64,000 nucleotides of DNA from an uncultured Prevotellaceae bacterium (GTDB taxonomy: Bacteria > Bacteroidota > Bacteroidia > Bacteroidales > Bacteroidaceae): assembly GCA_902789415.1 (NCBI GenBank), contig CADAOD010000001.1, forward strand, positions 124,001-188,000, given 5' to 3'. Each line of letters begins with the position of its first letter. The stretch's first letter is position 1. A model generated the notes under the pieces. That model worked only from the letters and a program-made list of their open reading frames with translations, did no database searches and was not told where the DNA came from. Positions 36,017 to 44,307 of this stretch are shown here, in pieces. Both the position numbers and the translations under genes were made by a program.

Positions 36017-36657
36017 TGTACAACACTTATATATTTGACCTTGACGGAACTTTACTTGATACACTAACTGATTTAGCAGCATCGTGCAACTATGCCCTCC
36101 GCACACATGGTATGCCAGAGCATTCGGTTGATGATGTGCGACGGTTTGTGGGCAATGGCGTGAGAAAGTTGATGGAGCGCGCCATTCCAAATGGAGTTGA
36201 CAATCCTGATTTTGAGGCTACGTTTGCTACTTTTCGTGAGCATTATATGCAGCATTCGCTTGATACAACCCATCCTTATTCAGGCATTCCTGAAGTATTG
36301 GCGGAATTGAAGGCGTGTGGATGTCGTTTGGCTGTGGTTAGCAATAAGATGATGGCTGCCACTGTGGAGTTGTGTCGTCATTTCTTTCCCGATACCATTG
36401 AAGTGGCTATTGGTGAGCATGAGGCGGAGGGTATCCGTAAAAAGCCTGCTCCTGATACCGTATTTGCTGCATTGAAAGAGCTTGGTGTAGAAAAAGACGG
36501 GGCTGTATATGTTGGTGATAGTGATGTGGATGTTCAAACGGCTGCTAACTCTGGGCTGCCTTGTATATCTGTGTTGTGGGGATTTCGTGATCGTGACTTC
36601 CTGATACAACATGGAGCGAAGACATTCATCTCCGCTCCATCAGAATTGTTATTGTAA
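36013..36657 (+). CDS. gph: HAD-family phosphatase, phosphoglycolate phosphatase-like
   Basis: The 214-residue HAD hydrolase has motif I FDLDGTLLDT near residue 9 with both Asp residues, motif II VVSNK near 110, Lys in RKKPAPDT near 145 and motif IV VGDSDVDV near 167. The cap is of the beta-phosphoglucomutase/Gph type. It is translationally coupled to malQ, so a sugar phosphate such as a hexose phosphate is as likely a substrate as phosphoglycolate. Confidence 0.85.
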   Translation: MMYNTYIFDLDGTLLDTLTDLAASCNYALRTHGMPEHSVDDVRRFVGNGVRKLMERAIPNGVDNPDFEATFATFREHYMQHSLDTTHPYSGIPEVLAELKACGCRLAVVSNKMMAATVELCRHFFPDTIEVAIGEHEAEGIRKKPAPDTVFAALKELGVEKDGAVYVGDSDVDVQTAANSGLPCISVLWGFRDRDFLIQHGAKTFISAPSELLL

Positions 36658-36664
36658 AGTTGGA

Positions 36665-37264
36665 TTAAATCTGCTGCAGTCTGGCAATGTATTTGCCGAG
36701 AATATCAAACTCGATGTTGACTACTGAACCTACACGGATGTCGCAGAAGTTGGTATGCTCGAAAGTGTAGGGGATGATAGCAACCTGGAAAGTGTTAGCT
36801 GTAGGATTGCAAACCGTGAGACTAACGCCATTAACGGTAACGCTACCTTTGTCGACGGTGAAATAGCCCTTCAAAGCCATTTCGCGATTCTCGGGATACT
36901 CGAAAGTGAAATAGGTAGAACCATCGGCATCCTCTACTGCTATGCAGCTGGCTGTCTCATCTACATGGCCTTGTACGATATGACCATCCAATCGACCGTT
37001 CATCAACATTGAGCGCTCGACGTTTACTTTGTCGCCAACTTTGAGTAAGCCCAGATTGGTGCGGTCGAGTGTCTCCTTCATGGCTGTCACTGTGTAGGTG
37101 CCATTCTCGATGGCTACAACAGTCAGGCAAACGCCATTGTGCGCAACACTTTGGTCGATCTTTAACTCGTCGACAAACGAACACTTCAATGTGAAATCGA
37201 TGTTTTCGCGATCCTTACGGATGGCTGTTACGGTAGCAAATTCTTCGATGATTCCAGAAAACAT
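36665..37264 (-). CDS. ribE: Riboflavin synthase, alpha chain
   Basis: It dismutates two 6,7-dimethyl-8-ribityllumazine molecules to riboflavin. The ATG at 37264 begins the canonical MFSGIIEEFA; the open frame continues upstream to 37495 only because the leader happens to lack stops. The 199-residue protein has the two lumazine-binding repeats (about 1-95 and 96-190), with NGVCLTV and NGVSLTV each at the equivalent place. It is preceded by a long, structured leader (37265-37492), which suggests regulation at the RNA level. It converges on gph with 7 bases between stops. Confidence 0.96.
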   Translation of the reverse strand: MFSGIIEEFATVTAIRKDRENIDFTLKCSFVDELKIDQSVAHNGVCLTVVAIENGTYTVTAMKETLDRTNLGLLKVGDKVNVERSMLMNGRLDGHIVQGHVDETASCIAVEDADGSTYFTFEYPENREMALKGYFTVDKGSVTVNGVSLTVCNPTANTFQVAIIPYTFEHTNFCDIRVGSVVNIEFDILGKYIARLQQI

Positions 37265-37492
37265 ATTAAAAAATATAATGTTTAATAAAAAAGAAAAGGG
37301 TACGTGCCGATGATTTGGTGAAAACTCCTGTTTCACACGATGTGGGGGCTCCCTGCTGTTGTAATCCACCGGCATTGCTGCTCTCCTCGTGGAGGATAAT
37401 CGTGGCCCGCCATTGGCAAGGGAAACGATCCCGAATTGTTTTTTTAATGTAGAGTATCCCGATCTATCAGGCACGACCCACTGTTTCTGCTG
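37265..37492 (-). ncRNA. Structured 5' leader of ribE, candidate cis-regulatory RNA
   Basis: From the promoter at 37493 the transcript runs about 220 bases before the ribE ATG and is much richer in G+C than nearby intergenic DNA. A long-range helix closes it: 37470-37479 pairs with 37298-37308 (nine to ten pairs, one bulge). Inside are hairpins at 37384-37396 (5-base stem, 3-base loop), 37318-37336 (6-base stem) and 37420-37432. The closing helix is followed on the minus strand by a U-rich stretch (about 37297-37283), as in a terminator-controlled riboswitch. The core does not match the FMN riboswitch consensus by eye. Confidence 0.55.
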
Positions 37493-37524
37493 CAAAGATA
37501 CAACTATTTTGTGACTTATCCAAA
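37493..37524 (-). promoter_or_regulatory. Promoter of the ribE leader and ribE
   Basis: TTTG (37524-37521), 20 bases, TATCTTTG (37500-37493) on the minus strand: a full match to the Bacteroidota consensus, placing transcription start near 37487. Confidence 0.75.
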
Positions 37525-37539
37525 CCTTTTAGCGTTTTT

Positions 37540-37571
37540 CTTGGTAAATAGAAACTTTTTCTATATCTTTG
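37540..37571 (+). promoter_or_regulatory. Promoter of the WecB-like gene
   Basis: CTTG (37540-37543), 20 bases, TATCTTTG (37564-37571) on the plus strand, 19 bases before the ATG at 37591. Confidence 0.65.
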
Positions 37572-37590
37572 CACTCAAAAAGAGAAGGAA

Positions 37591-38652
37591 ATGAGAAAGA
37601 CTGTATGTATTATAGCAGGTGCTCGCCCAAATTTTGTTAAGGTGTCACCTTTGGTAAGAGCCATTGATAAGAATCCTGAAGCAACATGTTTGCTGGTTTA
37701 TGCAGGTAGTGAGAACGATCCAACGCTCGAGGCATCGCTGTTTGATGATTTGCAGATGCCACGTCCACAATATTATTTAGGTGTAGATTCAACGAGTTTG
37801 AATGAAATCACCAGTCAGGTGATGGCGCGATTCGATGCCTTCCTTGATGAGCATCAGATTGATGTGGTGATTGTGGTGGATGACTTGGCTTCTACTATGG
37901 CTGCTGCTATCGTTACCAAGAAACGTGGTATCCGTTTGGCACACCTGGTGGCTGGTACGCGCTCGTTCAATATCAATATGCCTAAGGAAATCAACCGTTT
38001 GGTGATTGACGCCTTGTCGGACTATCTGTTTACAGCTGGTGTGAAGAGTACGGGTATTGCTACCCGTGAACAGTCGGAGAGTTCGCAGACTTATATGGTG
38101 GGTAATATCCTGATGGATACTTTGCGCTATAACTACGACCGAATGAAGAAGCCTGCTTCAATCCCATCGCTTGAAGAGAAGCAGTATTTGGTTTTCACGC
38201 TGAATCGTAAAGCGCTGATTGCTGATACAGATAATTTGGAGAAGATGCTCAAGGCCATGGTGGCATCGGCTAATGGTATGCGGATTATAGCACCTTTGCG
38301 TGGCGAGGCTCGTAAAGTGGTTGAGCGCATGGGCTTGGCTATTGATATCGTAGAACCTTTGAGCTATTTGGAATTTGGTTGGTTGACGGCTCATGCACTT
38401 GGTATTATTACCGATTCGGGCAACGTGGCAGAAGAGGCAACCTTTAATAGCGTGCCTTGTATTACTTTGAATAATTATACCGAGCATCAGGAAACGGTGA
38501 ATGTTGGCTCGAATGTATTGGTAGGTGAAGATGCTGACAAACTTAGTGAAGCCATGCAGAAGATGGTGAGTGGCGAATGGAAAAAATGTGCCCTGCCTGA
38601 CCGATGGGATGGTAGAACTGCAGAACGAATCGTGCAGATTATTTTGGCTTAA
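37591..38652 (+). CDS. UDP-GlcNAc 2-epimerase homologue with substituted catalytic residues
   Basis: The 353-residue GT-B-like protein clearly belongs to the non-hydrolysing UDP-N-acetylglucosamine 2-epimerase (WecB/MnaA) family (GARPNFVKVSPLVRAI at residues 10-25; EINRLVIDALSD; SGNVAEEA; GSNVLVG). Of the four residues known to be catalytic in E. coli WecB, only the Asp of HGDT seems kept (Asp98). The Glu of HVEAG is Val120, the Glu after Pro in PEE is Lys132, and the His of the HRRE motif is Asn205. It is monocistronic and not near a glycan operon. It may act on another substrate or only bind UDP sugars; plain WecB activity is doubtful. Confidence 0.75.
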   Translation: MRKTVCIIAGARPNFVKVSPLVRAIDKNPEATCLLVYAGSENDPTLEASLFDDLQMPRPQYYLGVDSTSLNEITSQVMARFDAFLDEHQIDVVIVVDDLASTMAAAIVTKKRGIRLAHLVAGTRSFNINMPKEINRLVIDALSDYLFTAGVKSTGIATREQSESSQTYMVGNILMDTLRYNYDRMKKPASIPSLEEKQYLVFTLNRKALIADTDNLEKMLKAMVASANGMRIIAPLRGEARKVVERMGLAIDIVEPLSYLEFGWLTAHALGIITDSGNVAEEATFNSVPCITLNNYTEHQETVNVGSNVLVGEDADKLSEAMQKMVSGEWKKCALPDRWDGRTAERIVQIILA

Positions 38653-38720
38653 TTACTCTCGTTATATATATAATAAGGTACGCGTGAGAGGGCGTATGTG
38701 AAGACGTTGAAGTTGACAAA

Positions 38721-38780
38721 ATGGAAAACTTTTCTGATTTTAAAATTGGAAAAGTTTTCCAAAAAGAAAATCTTAGTAGA
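38721..38780. repeat. Palindromic repeat, first copy
   Basis: GGAAAACTTTTC at 38723-38734 is inverted at 38748-38760 around a 13-base spacer, followed by AAAAAGAAAATCTTAG. The unit is repeated in the same orientation, with small changes, at 39020-39076. Confidence 0.75.
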
Positions 38781-39011
38781 GTTGCTGGTGTTCCAAATGG
38801 TTTACTTCCTGTAAAAAAGAAGTCTGCTGTTTGGTGAGCTGTTGTTTTACTGTGATTTTGGGTGATATGTAACAGAAGTAACTGATAATCAATTTGTTAC
38901 GAATTGTAGTTTTAGTATATTATCCCGACGTTAACTTTATTTTAGAGAATTTTTCTGCTTGCAAAGAATGCTTTTTGTGGTATATTTTGTATCTTTGCAA
39001 CCGTGTTCGGA

Positions 39012-39080
39012 TTTTCTTTTTGGAAAACTTTTCCGAATTAAAAAACAAAAAAAGTTTCCCAAAAAGAAAACTTTAGAGAG
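39012..39080. repeat. Palindromic repeat, second copy, in the nrdD leader
   Basis: The 21-base arm 39012-39032 and its inverse 39050-39070 match at 20 of 21 positions around a 17-base loop. The hairpin lies just downstream of the -7 element at 38990-38997, inside the untranslated leader of nrdD. Confidence 0.8.
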
Positions 39081-39120
39081 AAAAGAATAGTAAAACTTAA
39101 ATAAAAATAGAAACAATAAC

Positions 39121-41226
39121 ATGGAAATTAAAAACTTTACCATCACCAAGCGAGACGGATCGAAAGAATTGTTCTCACTCGACAAAATTATGAATGCTAT
39201 CGTGAAAGCGTTTGAGAGCGTTCAGGAGCCTGCTGACCTGGCCATCGTATCTAAAATCTTGAACCACCTTGACATGCATGACAACATTACTGTGGAGGAC
39301 ATTCAGAACCAGGTGGAAGAGGCACTTATGCGCGAAGGCTATTATAAGGTGGCCAAGTCGTTTATTCTCTACCGCCAGTTGCACTCTGAGGATCGTGAGA
39401 CACTTGAAAAGATGGTGTTTCTCTCAGAATATTGCGAGTCGGTGAATGCGGCTACAGGTTCAAAGTACGATGCAAATGCCAATGTAGAGCATAAGAATAT
39501 AGCCACACTGATTGGTGAGCTGCCAAAGTCGAACTTTATTCGTTTGAACCGTCGACTCCTGACTGATCGTATTAAGAAAATGTATGGTAAGCAGTTGGCC
39601 GATGAGTATATCGACAAACTGACACACCACTTTATATATAAGAACGACGAGACTTCGTTGGCTAACTATTGTGCTTCGATCACCATGTATCCTTGGTTGA
39701 TAGGTGGTACCGTGGCTATAGGTGGTAATTCTATTGCACCAACCAACATGAAGTCGTTTGCTGGTGGTTTCGTTAACATGGTGTTTATGGTAAGCTCTAT
39801 GCTGAGCGGTGCTTGCGCTACGCCAGAGTTCCTGATGTACATGAACTATTTCCTTGGTAAAGAGTATGGACTTGATTACTATAAGCGTTCTGAAGAACAG
39901 GCTGACCTGAGTTTGAAGAAGCGTACCATCGATAAGATTATTACCGATTATTTTGAGCAGATTGTTTATACCTTGAACCAGCCAACTGGTGCTCGTAACT
40001 ATCAGGCTGTGTTCTGGAATATCGCCTACTACGATCGTTACTATTTCGAGAGTATCTTTGGTGAGTTCTACTTCCCCGATGGCTCTAAGCCCGATTGGGA
40101 GGGACTTTCATGGTTGCAGAAGCGCTTTATGAAGTGGTTTAACCAGGAACGTACCAAGACCTTGCTGACTTTCCCTGTTGAGACCATGGCGCTGCTGGTT
40201 GATGAGAATGGTAATTGCAAGGATAAGGAGTGGGGCGATTTTACGGCTGAGATGTATGCTGAGGGACATTCGTTCTTTACCTATATGAGTGATAACGCCG
40301 ACTCGTTGTCGAGCTGTTGCCGTCTGCGTAATGAAATTACTGATAATGGTTTCAGCTATACCCTTGGTGCTGGCGGTGTAAGTACAGGTTCGAAGAGTGT
40401 GCTTACTATCAACTTGAACCGTTGTATCCAGTATGCCGTTAACCACAAGCTGGACTATCTGGAGTATCTGAGTGGTGTGATTGACCTTTGTCACAAGGTA
40501 CAGTTGGCTTACAATGAGAACTTGAAGGAGCTGCAGCAGCAGGGTATGTTGCCACTGTTCGATGCTGGTTATATCAATATTGCCCGTCAGTACCTCACAA
40601 TCGGTATCAATGGTTTGGTTGAGGCTGCTGAGTTTATGGGTCTGAAGATTACTCCAAACGATGAGTATCTGCATTTTGTTCAGGGTATTCTTGGACTGAT
40701 TGAGAAGTACAATAAGAAGTACCGCTCTAAGGATGTAATGTTTAACTGCGAGATGATTCCTGCAGAGAATGTTGGTGTAAAGCATGCTAAGTGGGATCGT
40801 GAGGATGGTTACTTTGTACCACGCGACTGTTACAATAGCTACTTCTATGTAGTTGAGGATGACTCGCTGACTATCATTGATAAGTTTAAACTGCATGGCG
40901 CTCCATATATTGAGCATCTGACTGGTGGTTCGGCTCTGCATATGAATCTCGACGAGCATCTGTCGAAAGAGCAGTATCTGCACCTGTTGAAGGTGGCTGC
41001 TAAGGAAGGATGTAACTACTTTACATTCAATATTCCTAATACTGTATGTAATGATTGTGGTCATATCGACAAGCGCTATCTGAAGGAGTGCCCGCATTGT
41101 CATTCTAAGAATGTTGACTACATGACCCGTATTATCGGCTACTTGAAGCGTGTTAGCAACTTCTCGCAAGCCCGTCAGGAGGAGGCTTCACGTCGCTACT
41201 ATGCTGGAAAGAAACAATTATGCTAA
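39121..41226 (+). CDS. nrdD: Anaerobic ribonucleoside-triphosphate reductase
   Basis: This class III reductase makes deoxynucleotides without oxygen. The 701 residues begin with an ATP-cone (about 3-95, starting FTITKRDGSKELFS) for allosteric control, followed by the ten-stranded barrel. The C-terminus has the zinc site CNDCGH and CPHCH and the glycyl-radical loop RIIGYL with Gly673, close to the end as expected. The long upstream region with palindromes suggests specific regulation. The stop overlaps the nrdG start. Confidence 0.97.
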   Translation: MEIKNFTITKRDGSKELFSLDKIMNAIVKAFESVQEPADLAIVSKILNHLDMHDNITVEDIQNQVEEALMREGYYKVAKSFILYRQLHSEDRETLEKMVFLSEYCESVNAATGSKYDANANVEHKNIATLIGELPKSNFIRLNRRLLTDRIKKMYGKQLADEYIDKLTHHFIYKNDETSLANYCASITMYPWLIGGTVAIGGNSIAPTNMKSFAGGFVNMVFMVSSMLSGACATPEFLMYMNYFLGKEYGLDYYKRSEEQADLSLKKRTIDKIITDYFEQIVYTLNQPTGARNYQAVFWNIAYYDRYYFESIFGEFYFPDGSKPDWEGLSWLQKRFMKWFNQERTKTLLTFPVETMALLVDENGNCKDKEWGDFTAEMYAEGHSFFTYMSDNADSLSSCCRLRNEITDNGFSYTLGAGGVSTGSKSVLTINLNRCIQYAVNHKLDYLEYLSGVIDLCHKVQLAYNENLKELQQQGMLPLFDAGYINIARQYLTIGINGLVEAAEFMGLKITPNDEYLHFVQGILGLIEKYNKKYRSKDVMFNCEMIPAENVGVKHAKWDREDGYFVPRDCYNSYFYVVEDDSLTIIDKFKLHGAPYIEHLTGGSALHMNLDEHLSKEQYLHLLKVAAKEGCNYFTFNIPNTVCNDCGHIDKRYLKECPHCHSKNVDYMTRIIGYLKRVSNFSQARQEEASRRYYAGKKQLC

Positions 41227-41687
41227 AATACGTCAACACAGGCATAGTTTTTCAAGAGATACCCGATGAAGTGACACTGGCAATTAACATTAGTAATTGC
41301 CCGTGTCATTGTCCTGGGTGTCATAGCTATTATCTATGGGAAGATATCGGATTGCCGTTGGATGAGGATGCTATTGATGCGTTCGTGGAGAAATATGGTA
41401 CCGATATCACTTGTATCTCGTTTATGGGTGGTGATGCCGAACCCAAGGCTGTTAACCAACTGGCATTGTATATCCGAGAGGTTCACCCAGAATTTAAAGT
41501 GGCGTGGTATAGTGGTAAAACGGTTATATCATCGGCCATCAATAAAAGTGATTTTGATTATATCAAGATTGGACCTTTTATCAAGCATTTAGGACCTTTG
41601 AAGGATCCGAAGACGAATCAAAGGTTGTATAGGATAAAGGAAGATGGCGAGATGGAAGATATAACATTCCGCTTCTGGAATAAATAA
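41220..41687 (+). CDS. nrdG: Anaerobic ribonucleotide reductase activating protein
   Basis: This radical SAM enzyme generates the glycyl radical on NrdD. The 155-residue protein has the CxxxCxxC cluster motif at Cys27, Cys31 and Cys34 (NCPCHCPGC) and SFMGGDAEP, the SAM-binding glycine segment, near residue 62. Start and nrdD stop overlap by seven bases, ensuring coupled synthesis. Confidence 0.96.
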   Translation: MLKYVNTGIVFQEIPDEVTLAINISNCPCHCPGCHSYYLWEDIGLPLDEDAIDAFVEKYGTDITCISFMGGDAEPKAVNQLALYIREVHPEFKVAWYSGKTVISSAINKSDFDYIKIGPFIKHLGPLKDPKTNQRLYRIKEDGEMEDITFRFWNK

Positions 41688-41688
41688 G

Positions 41689-41724
41689 AGAGGAGAGATA
41701 TCGTTAGTATGATATCTCTCCTCT
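41689..41724. terminator. Bidirectional hairpin between nrdG and ansA
   Basis: A perfect 14-base inverted repeat around an 8-base loop (41703-41710). The ansA stop codon (41704-41706, minus strand) is in the loop and one arm encodes the end of AnsA. T-runs are short, so termination may be partial. Confidence 0.75.
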
Positions 41725-42741
41725 TATACTTTGTTGCATATATTTGCGAACTGTTTCAGGATCGTCGGGGTAGTGGGCCTGTAGGAACATCAGCTTGGTT
41801 ACCGCTGCTTCTACAGTAGAATCGCGACCGCTGATAACGCCTGCCTCTTGCAGATGGTATCCGTTGTCATAACGGCCCATCTCAACGGCTCCCTGCATAC
41901 ACTGACTAATGTTTACAATCACCTTACCATTGCGGGTTCCCTCGCGTAGCGCATTGAGCAACCATGGGCGTTGGGGCGCATTGCCGCTACCAAAGGTACG
42001 CATCACTATAGCTTTCAGATTGGGGGTGTGGATAATGTGACGAATCAGGTCTTCTCGGATGCCAGGGAAGAGGGAGAAGATAATGACATTATTGTCCATA
42101 CGGAAGTGGGGCGCCATAGGCTTGTCCCATTCCGGCTTCAGTATTCGATCGTGGTGATAGGTGATATTGACACCGGCCTCGACTAGGTGAGGGTAGTTAA
42201 ATGATTCGAAGGCATTAAACTCCTCGGCACTCTGCTTGGTGGTGCGGTTGCCACGAAGCAGATGACCACCGAAATAGATGCCCACCTCGGGAACTAATGC
42301 ATGGCCCTCTCTATCTTTGGCTGCAGCAATCTCTATGGCAGTAATGAGATTCTCCTTGCCATCAGTACGCAGCTGTCCGATAGGTAACTGCGACCCCGTG
42401 AAAATCACTGGCTTGGTGAGGTTCTCGAGCATATAGGAAAGGGCAGAGGCGGTAAAGGCCATCGTGTCGGTTCCATGCAGTACTACAAATCCATCGTATT
42501 GCTCGTAGTGGTCGGCGATGCAATGTGACAGGTCTGTCCACATGGCAGGCGACATGTCGCTCGAGTCGATAGGTGGATTGAACTGATACGTTTCGATAGT
42601 GATATCAAACTGTTTCAGCTCGGGTACATTATATAATAGGTGTTCAAAATCAAACGGCTCCAGAGCCCCAGTACGTGGGTTCCGGTTCATGCCAATGGTG
42701 CCTCCGGTGTATATAAGGAGGACTTTACTGCGGTACGTCAT
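41704..42741 (-). CDS. ansA: L-asparaginase, type I
   Basis: It hydrolyses asparagine to aspartate and ammonia in the cytoplasm; no signal peptide is present. The 345 residues show the first catalytic motif IYTGGTIGM near residue 10 and the second HGTDTMAFTAS near residue 87, with Thr, Thr, Asp and a following Lys as the known catalytic set. Length and the lack of export signal fit the type I (AnsA) branch. Confidence 0.95.
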   Translation of the reverse strand: MTYRSKVLLIYTGGTIGMNRNPRTGALEPFDFEHLLYNVPELKQFDITIETYQFNPPIDSSDMSPAMWTDLSHCIADHYEQYDGFVVLHGTDTMAFTASALSYMLENLTKPVIFTGSQLPIGQLRTDGKENLITAIEIAAAKDREGHALVPEVGIYFGGHLLRGNRTTKQSAEEFNAFESFNYPHLVEAGVNITYHHDRILKPEWDKPMAPHFRMDNNVIIFSLFPGIREDLIRHIIHTPNLKAIVMRTFGSGNAPQRPWLLNALREGTRNGKVIVNISQCMQGAVEMGRYDNGYHLQEAGVISGRDSTVEAAVTKLMFLQAHYPDDPETVRKYMQQSIRGEISY

Positions 42742-42762
42742 CGTTTACGTTTTATTTTTCTG

Positions 42763-42801
42763 CAAAGATAGTGCTTTTATTCGAGATTTTAATTATCTTT
42801 G
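42763..42801. promoter_or_regulatory. Divergent -7 elements of ansA and uxaC
   Basis: TATCTTTG on the minus strand (42770-42763) and TATCTTTG on the plus strand (42794-42801) are only 23 bases apart, so polymerase binding at one site should hinder the other. Confidence 0.6.
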
Positions 42802-42840
42802 CAGAAAAATTTTAAGAAGGACTTATAAACAAACAGTTTT

Positions 42841-44247
42841 ATGAAGCAATTCAATGATGATAACTTCGTTCTGGAGACCCAGGTGGCACAGGACTTGTAT
42901 CACAATCATGCGGCTAAGATGCCCATTATCGACTATCATTGTCATCTGATTCCTGAGATGGTAGCCAAGGACCACAAGTTTAAGAGTATTACCGAGTTGT
43001 GGCTCGGTGGCGACCACTACAAGTGGCGTGCCATGCGTACCAATGGTGTTGATGAGAAGTATTGTACTGGCAAGGATACCAGCGACTGGGAGAAGTTTGA
43101 GAAGTGGGCTGAGACCGTTCCTTATACTTTCCGTAACCCCCTTTATCACTGGACTCATTTGGAGCTGAAGACTGCTTTCGGTATTACTAAGCAGCTTTCA
43201 CCCAAGACAGCACGCGAAATTTTTGATGAGTGTAATGAGAAACTTCAGCAGCCAGAGTTCTCGGCTCGTGGACTGATGAAGCATTACAATGTGGAGTGTG
43301 TATGTACCACCGATGATCCTGTTGATGACCTGCATAATCATATTGAGTATGCTAAGACCAAGGCAAAGGATGACCCTATGATGATTCCTGCCTGGCGTCC
43401 TGACAAGGCCATGAATATTGAGAAGGCAGAGTTCTCGAAGTATGTAGAGCAGTTGGGTGAGGTGAGCGACGTGAATATCGTGAAGTTCGCTGATATGGTT
43501 GATGCTCTGCAGAAGCGTCACGATTTCTTTGCTGAGAATGGCTGTAAGCTTTCTGACCATGGTATTGAGGAATTCTATGATGAGGAATATACCGATTCAG
43601 AGATTGAGACCATTTTCGAGAAGGCCATGCGTGGTCAGCAGCTTTCTAAGTTGGAGGTTCGTCAGTTCAAGAACTGTTTCCTGACAGTGATGGCTGAGAT
43701 GGATGCTGATGCTGACTGGACACAGCAGTTCCACTATGGTGCTATCCGTGATAACAACACCAAGATGTTTAATCAGCTTGGTCCTGATACAGGTTTTGAT
43801 TCTATCGGTGAGTTCAATACCGCTAAGGCTATGTCGACCTTCCTGAACAAGTTGAATATGAAGGATAAGCTGACACGTACCATATTATATACCCTGAATC
43901 CTTGTGCCAACGAGGTAATTGCCACTATGCTGGGTAACTTCCAGGGTGGTGAGCCAGGTAAGATTCAGTTTGGTTCTGGCTGGTGGTTTAACGACCAGAT
44001 GGATGGTATGGTTCGTCAGATGAACGCTCTTTCAGTGCTTGGCTTGCTGAGTCGTTTTGTGGGCATGCTTACTGATAGCCGCTCGTTCCTGAGCTATCCA
44101 CGTCATGAGTATTTCCGTCGCATTCTCTGTAATATGCTCGGAAATGATGTAGAGAAGGGCCTGCTACCTTGCGATATGGAAATTCTGAGTCGCATGGTTG
44201 AGGATATCAGTTATAACAACGCTCGACGCTACTTTAAATTCTACTAA
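42841..44247 (+). CDS. uxaC: Glucuronate/galacturonate isomerase
   Basis: It interconverts uronates and fructuronate or tagaturonate in pectin and glucuronoxylan use. The 468-residue protein has the amidohydrolase-like start PIIDYHCHLIPEM near residue 26 with the metal-binding His pair and FGSGWWFNDQMDGM near residue 380. Length is typical. It is monocistronic, ending in a TTCG-loop terminator. Confidence 0.96.
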   Translation: MKQFNDDNFVLETQVAQDLYHNHAAKMPIIDYHCHLIPEMVAKDHKFKSITELWLGGDHYKWRAMRTNGVDEKYCTGKDTSDWEKFEKWAETVPYTFRNPLYHWTHLELKTAFGITKQLSPKTAREIFDECNEKLQQPEFSARGLMKHYNVECVCTTDDPVDDLHNHIEYAKTKAKDDPMMIPAWRPDKAMNIEKAEFSKYVEQLGEVSDVNIVKFADMVDALQKRHDFFAENGCKLSDHGIEEFYDEEYTDSEIETIFEKAMRGQQLSKLEVRQFKNCFLTVMAEMDADADWTQQFHYGAIRDNNTKMFNQLGPDTGFDSIGEFNTAKAMSTFLNKLNMKDKLTRTILYTLNPCANEVIATMLGNFQGGEPGKIQFGSGWWFNDQMDGMVRQMNALSVLGLLSRFVGMLTDSRSFLSYPRHEYFRRILCNMLGNDVEKGLLPCDMEILSRMVEDISYNNARRYFKFY

Positions 44248-44260
44248 ATAAAAAAAGAGG

Positions 44261-44289
44261 CCGCAGATTTTCGAATCTGCGGTTTTTTT
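44261..44289 (+). terminator. uxaC terminator
   Basis: A 9-base stem (44261-44269 with 44274-44282) closed by a TTCG tetraloop is followed by seven T. The T run is 3 bases before the -7 element of the next gene. Confidence 0.9.
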
Positions 44290-44291
44290 AT

Positions 44292-44299
44292 TAATTTTG
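44292..44299 (+). promoter_or_regulatory. -7 element of the RluA-type gene
   Basis: TAATTTTG stands only 8 bases before the ATG at 44308, so the message would be almost leaderless unless a later start is used. Confidence 0.45.
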
Positions 44300-44307
44300 C
44301 ACCCGAT

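Larger units (their letters stand above)
38653..39120. other. Long nrdD upstream region
   Basis: These 468 bases hold no recognised gene. They contain two related palindromic repeat elements (38721-38780 and 39012-39080) and a TATCTTTG -7 element at 38990-38997 that would start nrdD transcription about 120 bases before its ATG, with the second palindrome in the leader. A 38-codon ATG frame (38721-38837) is formed by the first element plus following sequence; I do not call it as a gene. Confidence 0.6.

Noticed and set aside
37290..37490. Classical FMN (RFN) riboswitch
   Set aside because: The conserved core of the RFN element could not be aligned by eye; only a covariance search could reinstate it.
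37265..37492. N-terminal extension of riboflavin synthase to 37495
   Set aside because: The family begins with MFSGI at 37264, and the extension consists of the structured leader, which only by chance lacks stops.
38721..38837. 38-codon ORF in the nrdD upstream region as a gene
   Set aside because: Its first half is the palindromic repeat, which explains the open frame; no support beyond that.
40108..41169. 353-codon antisense frame in nrdD
   Set aside because: Shadow of the nrdD coding strand; no signal, motif or start context.
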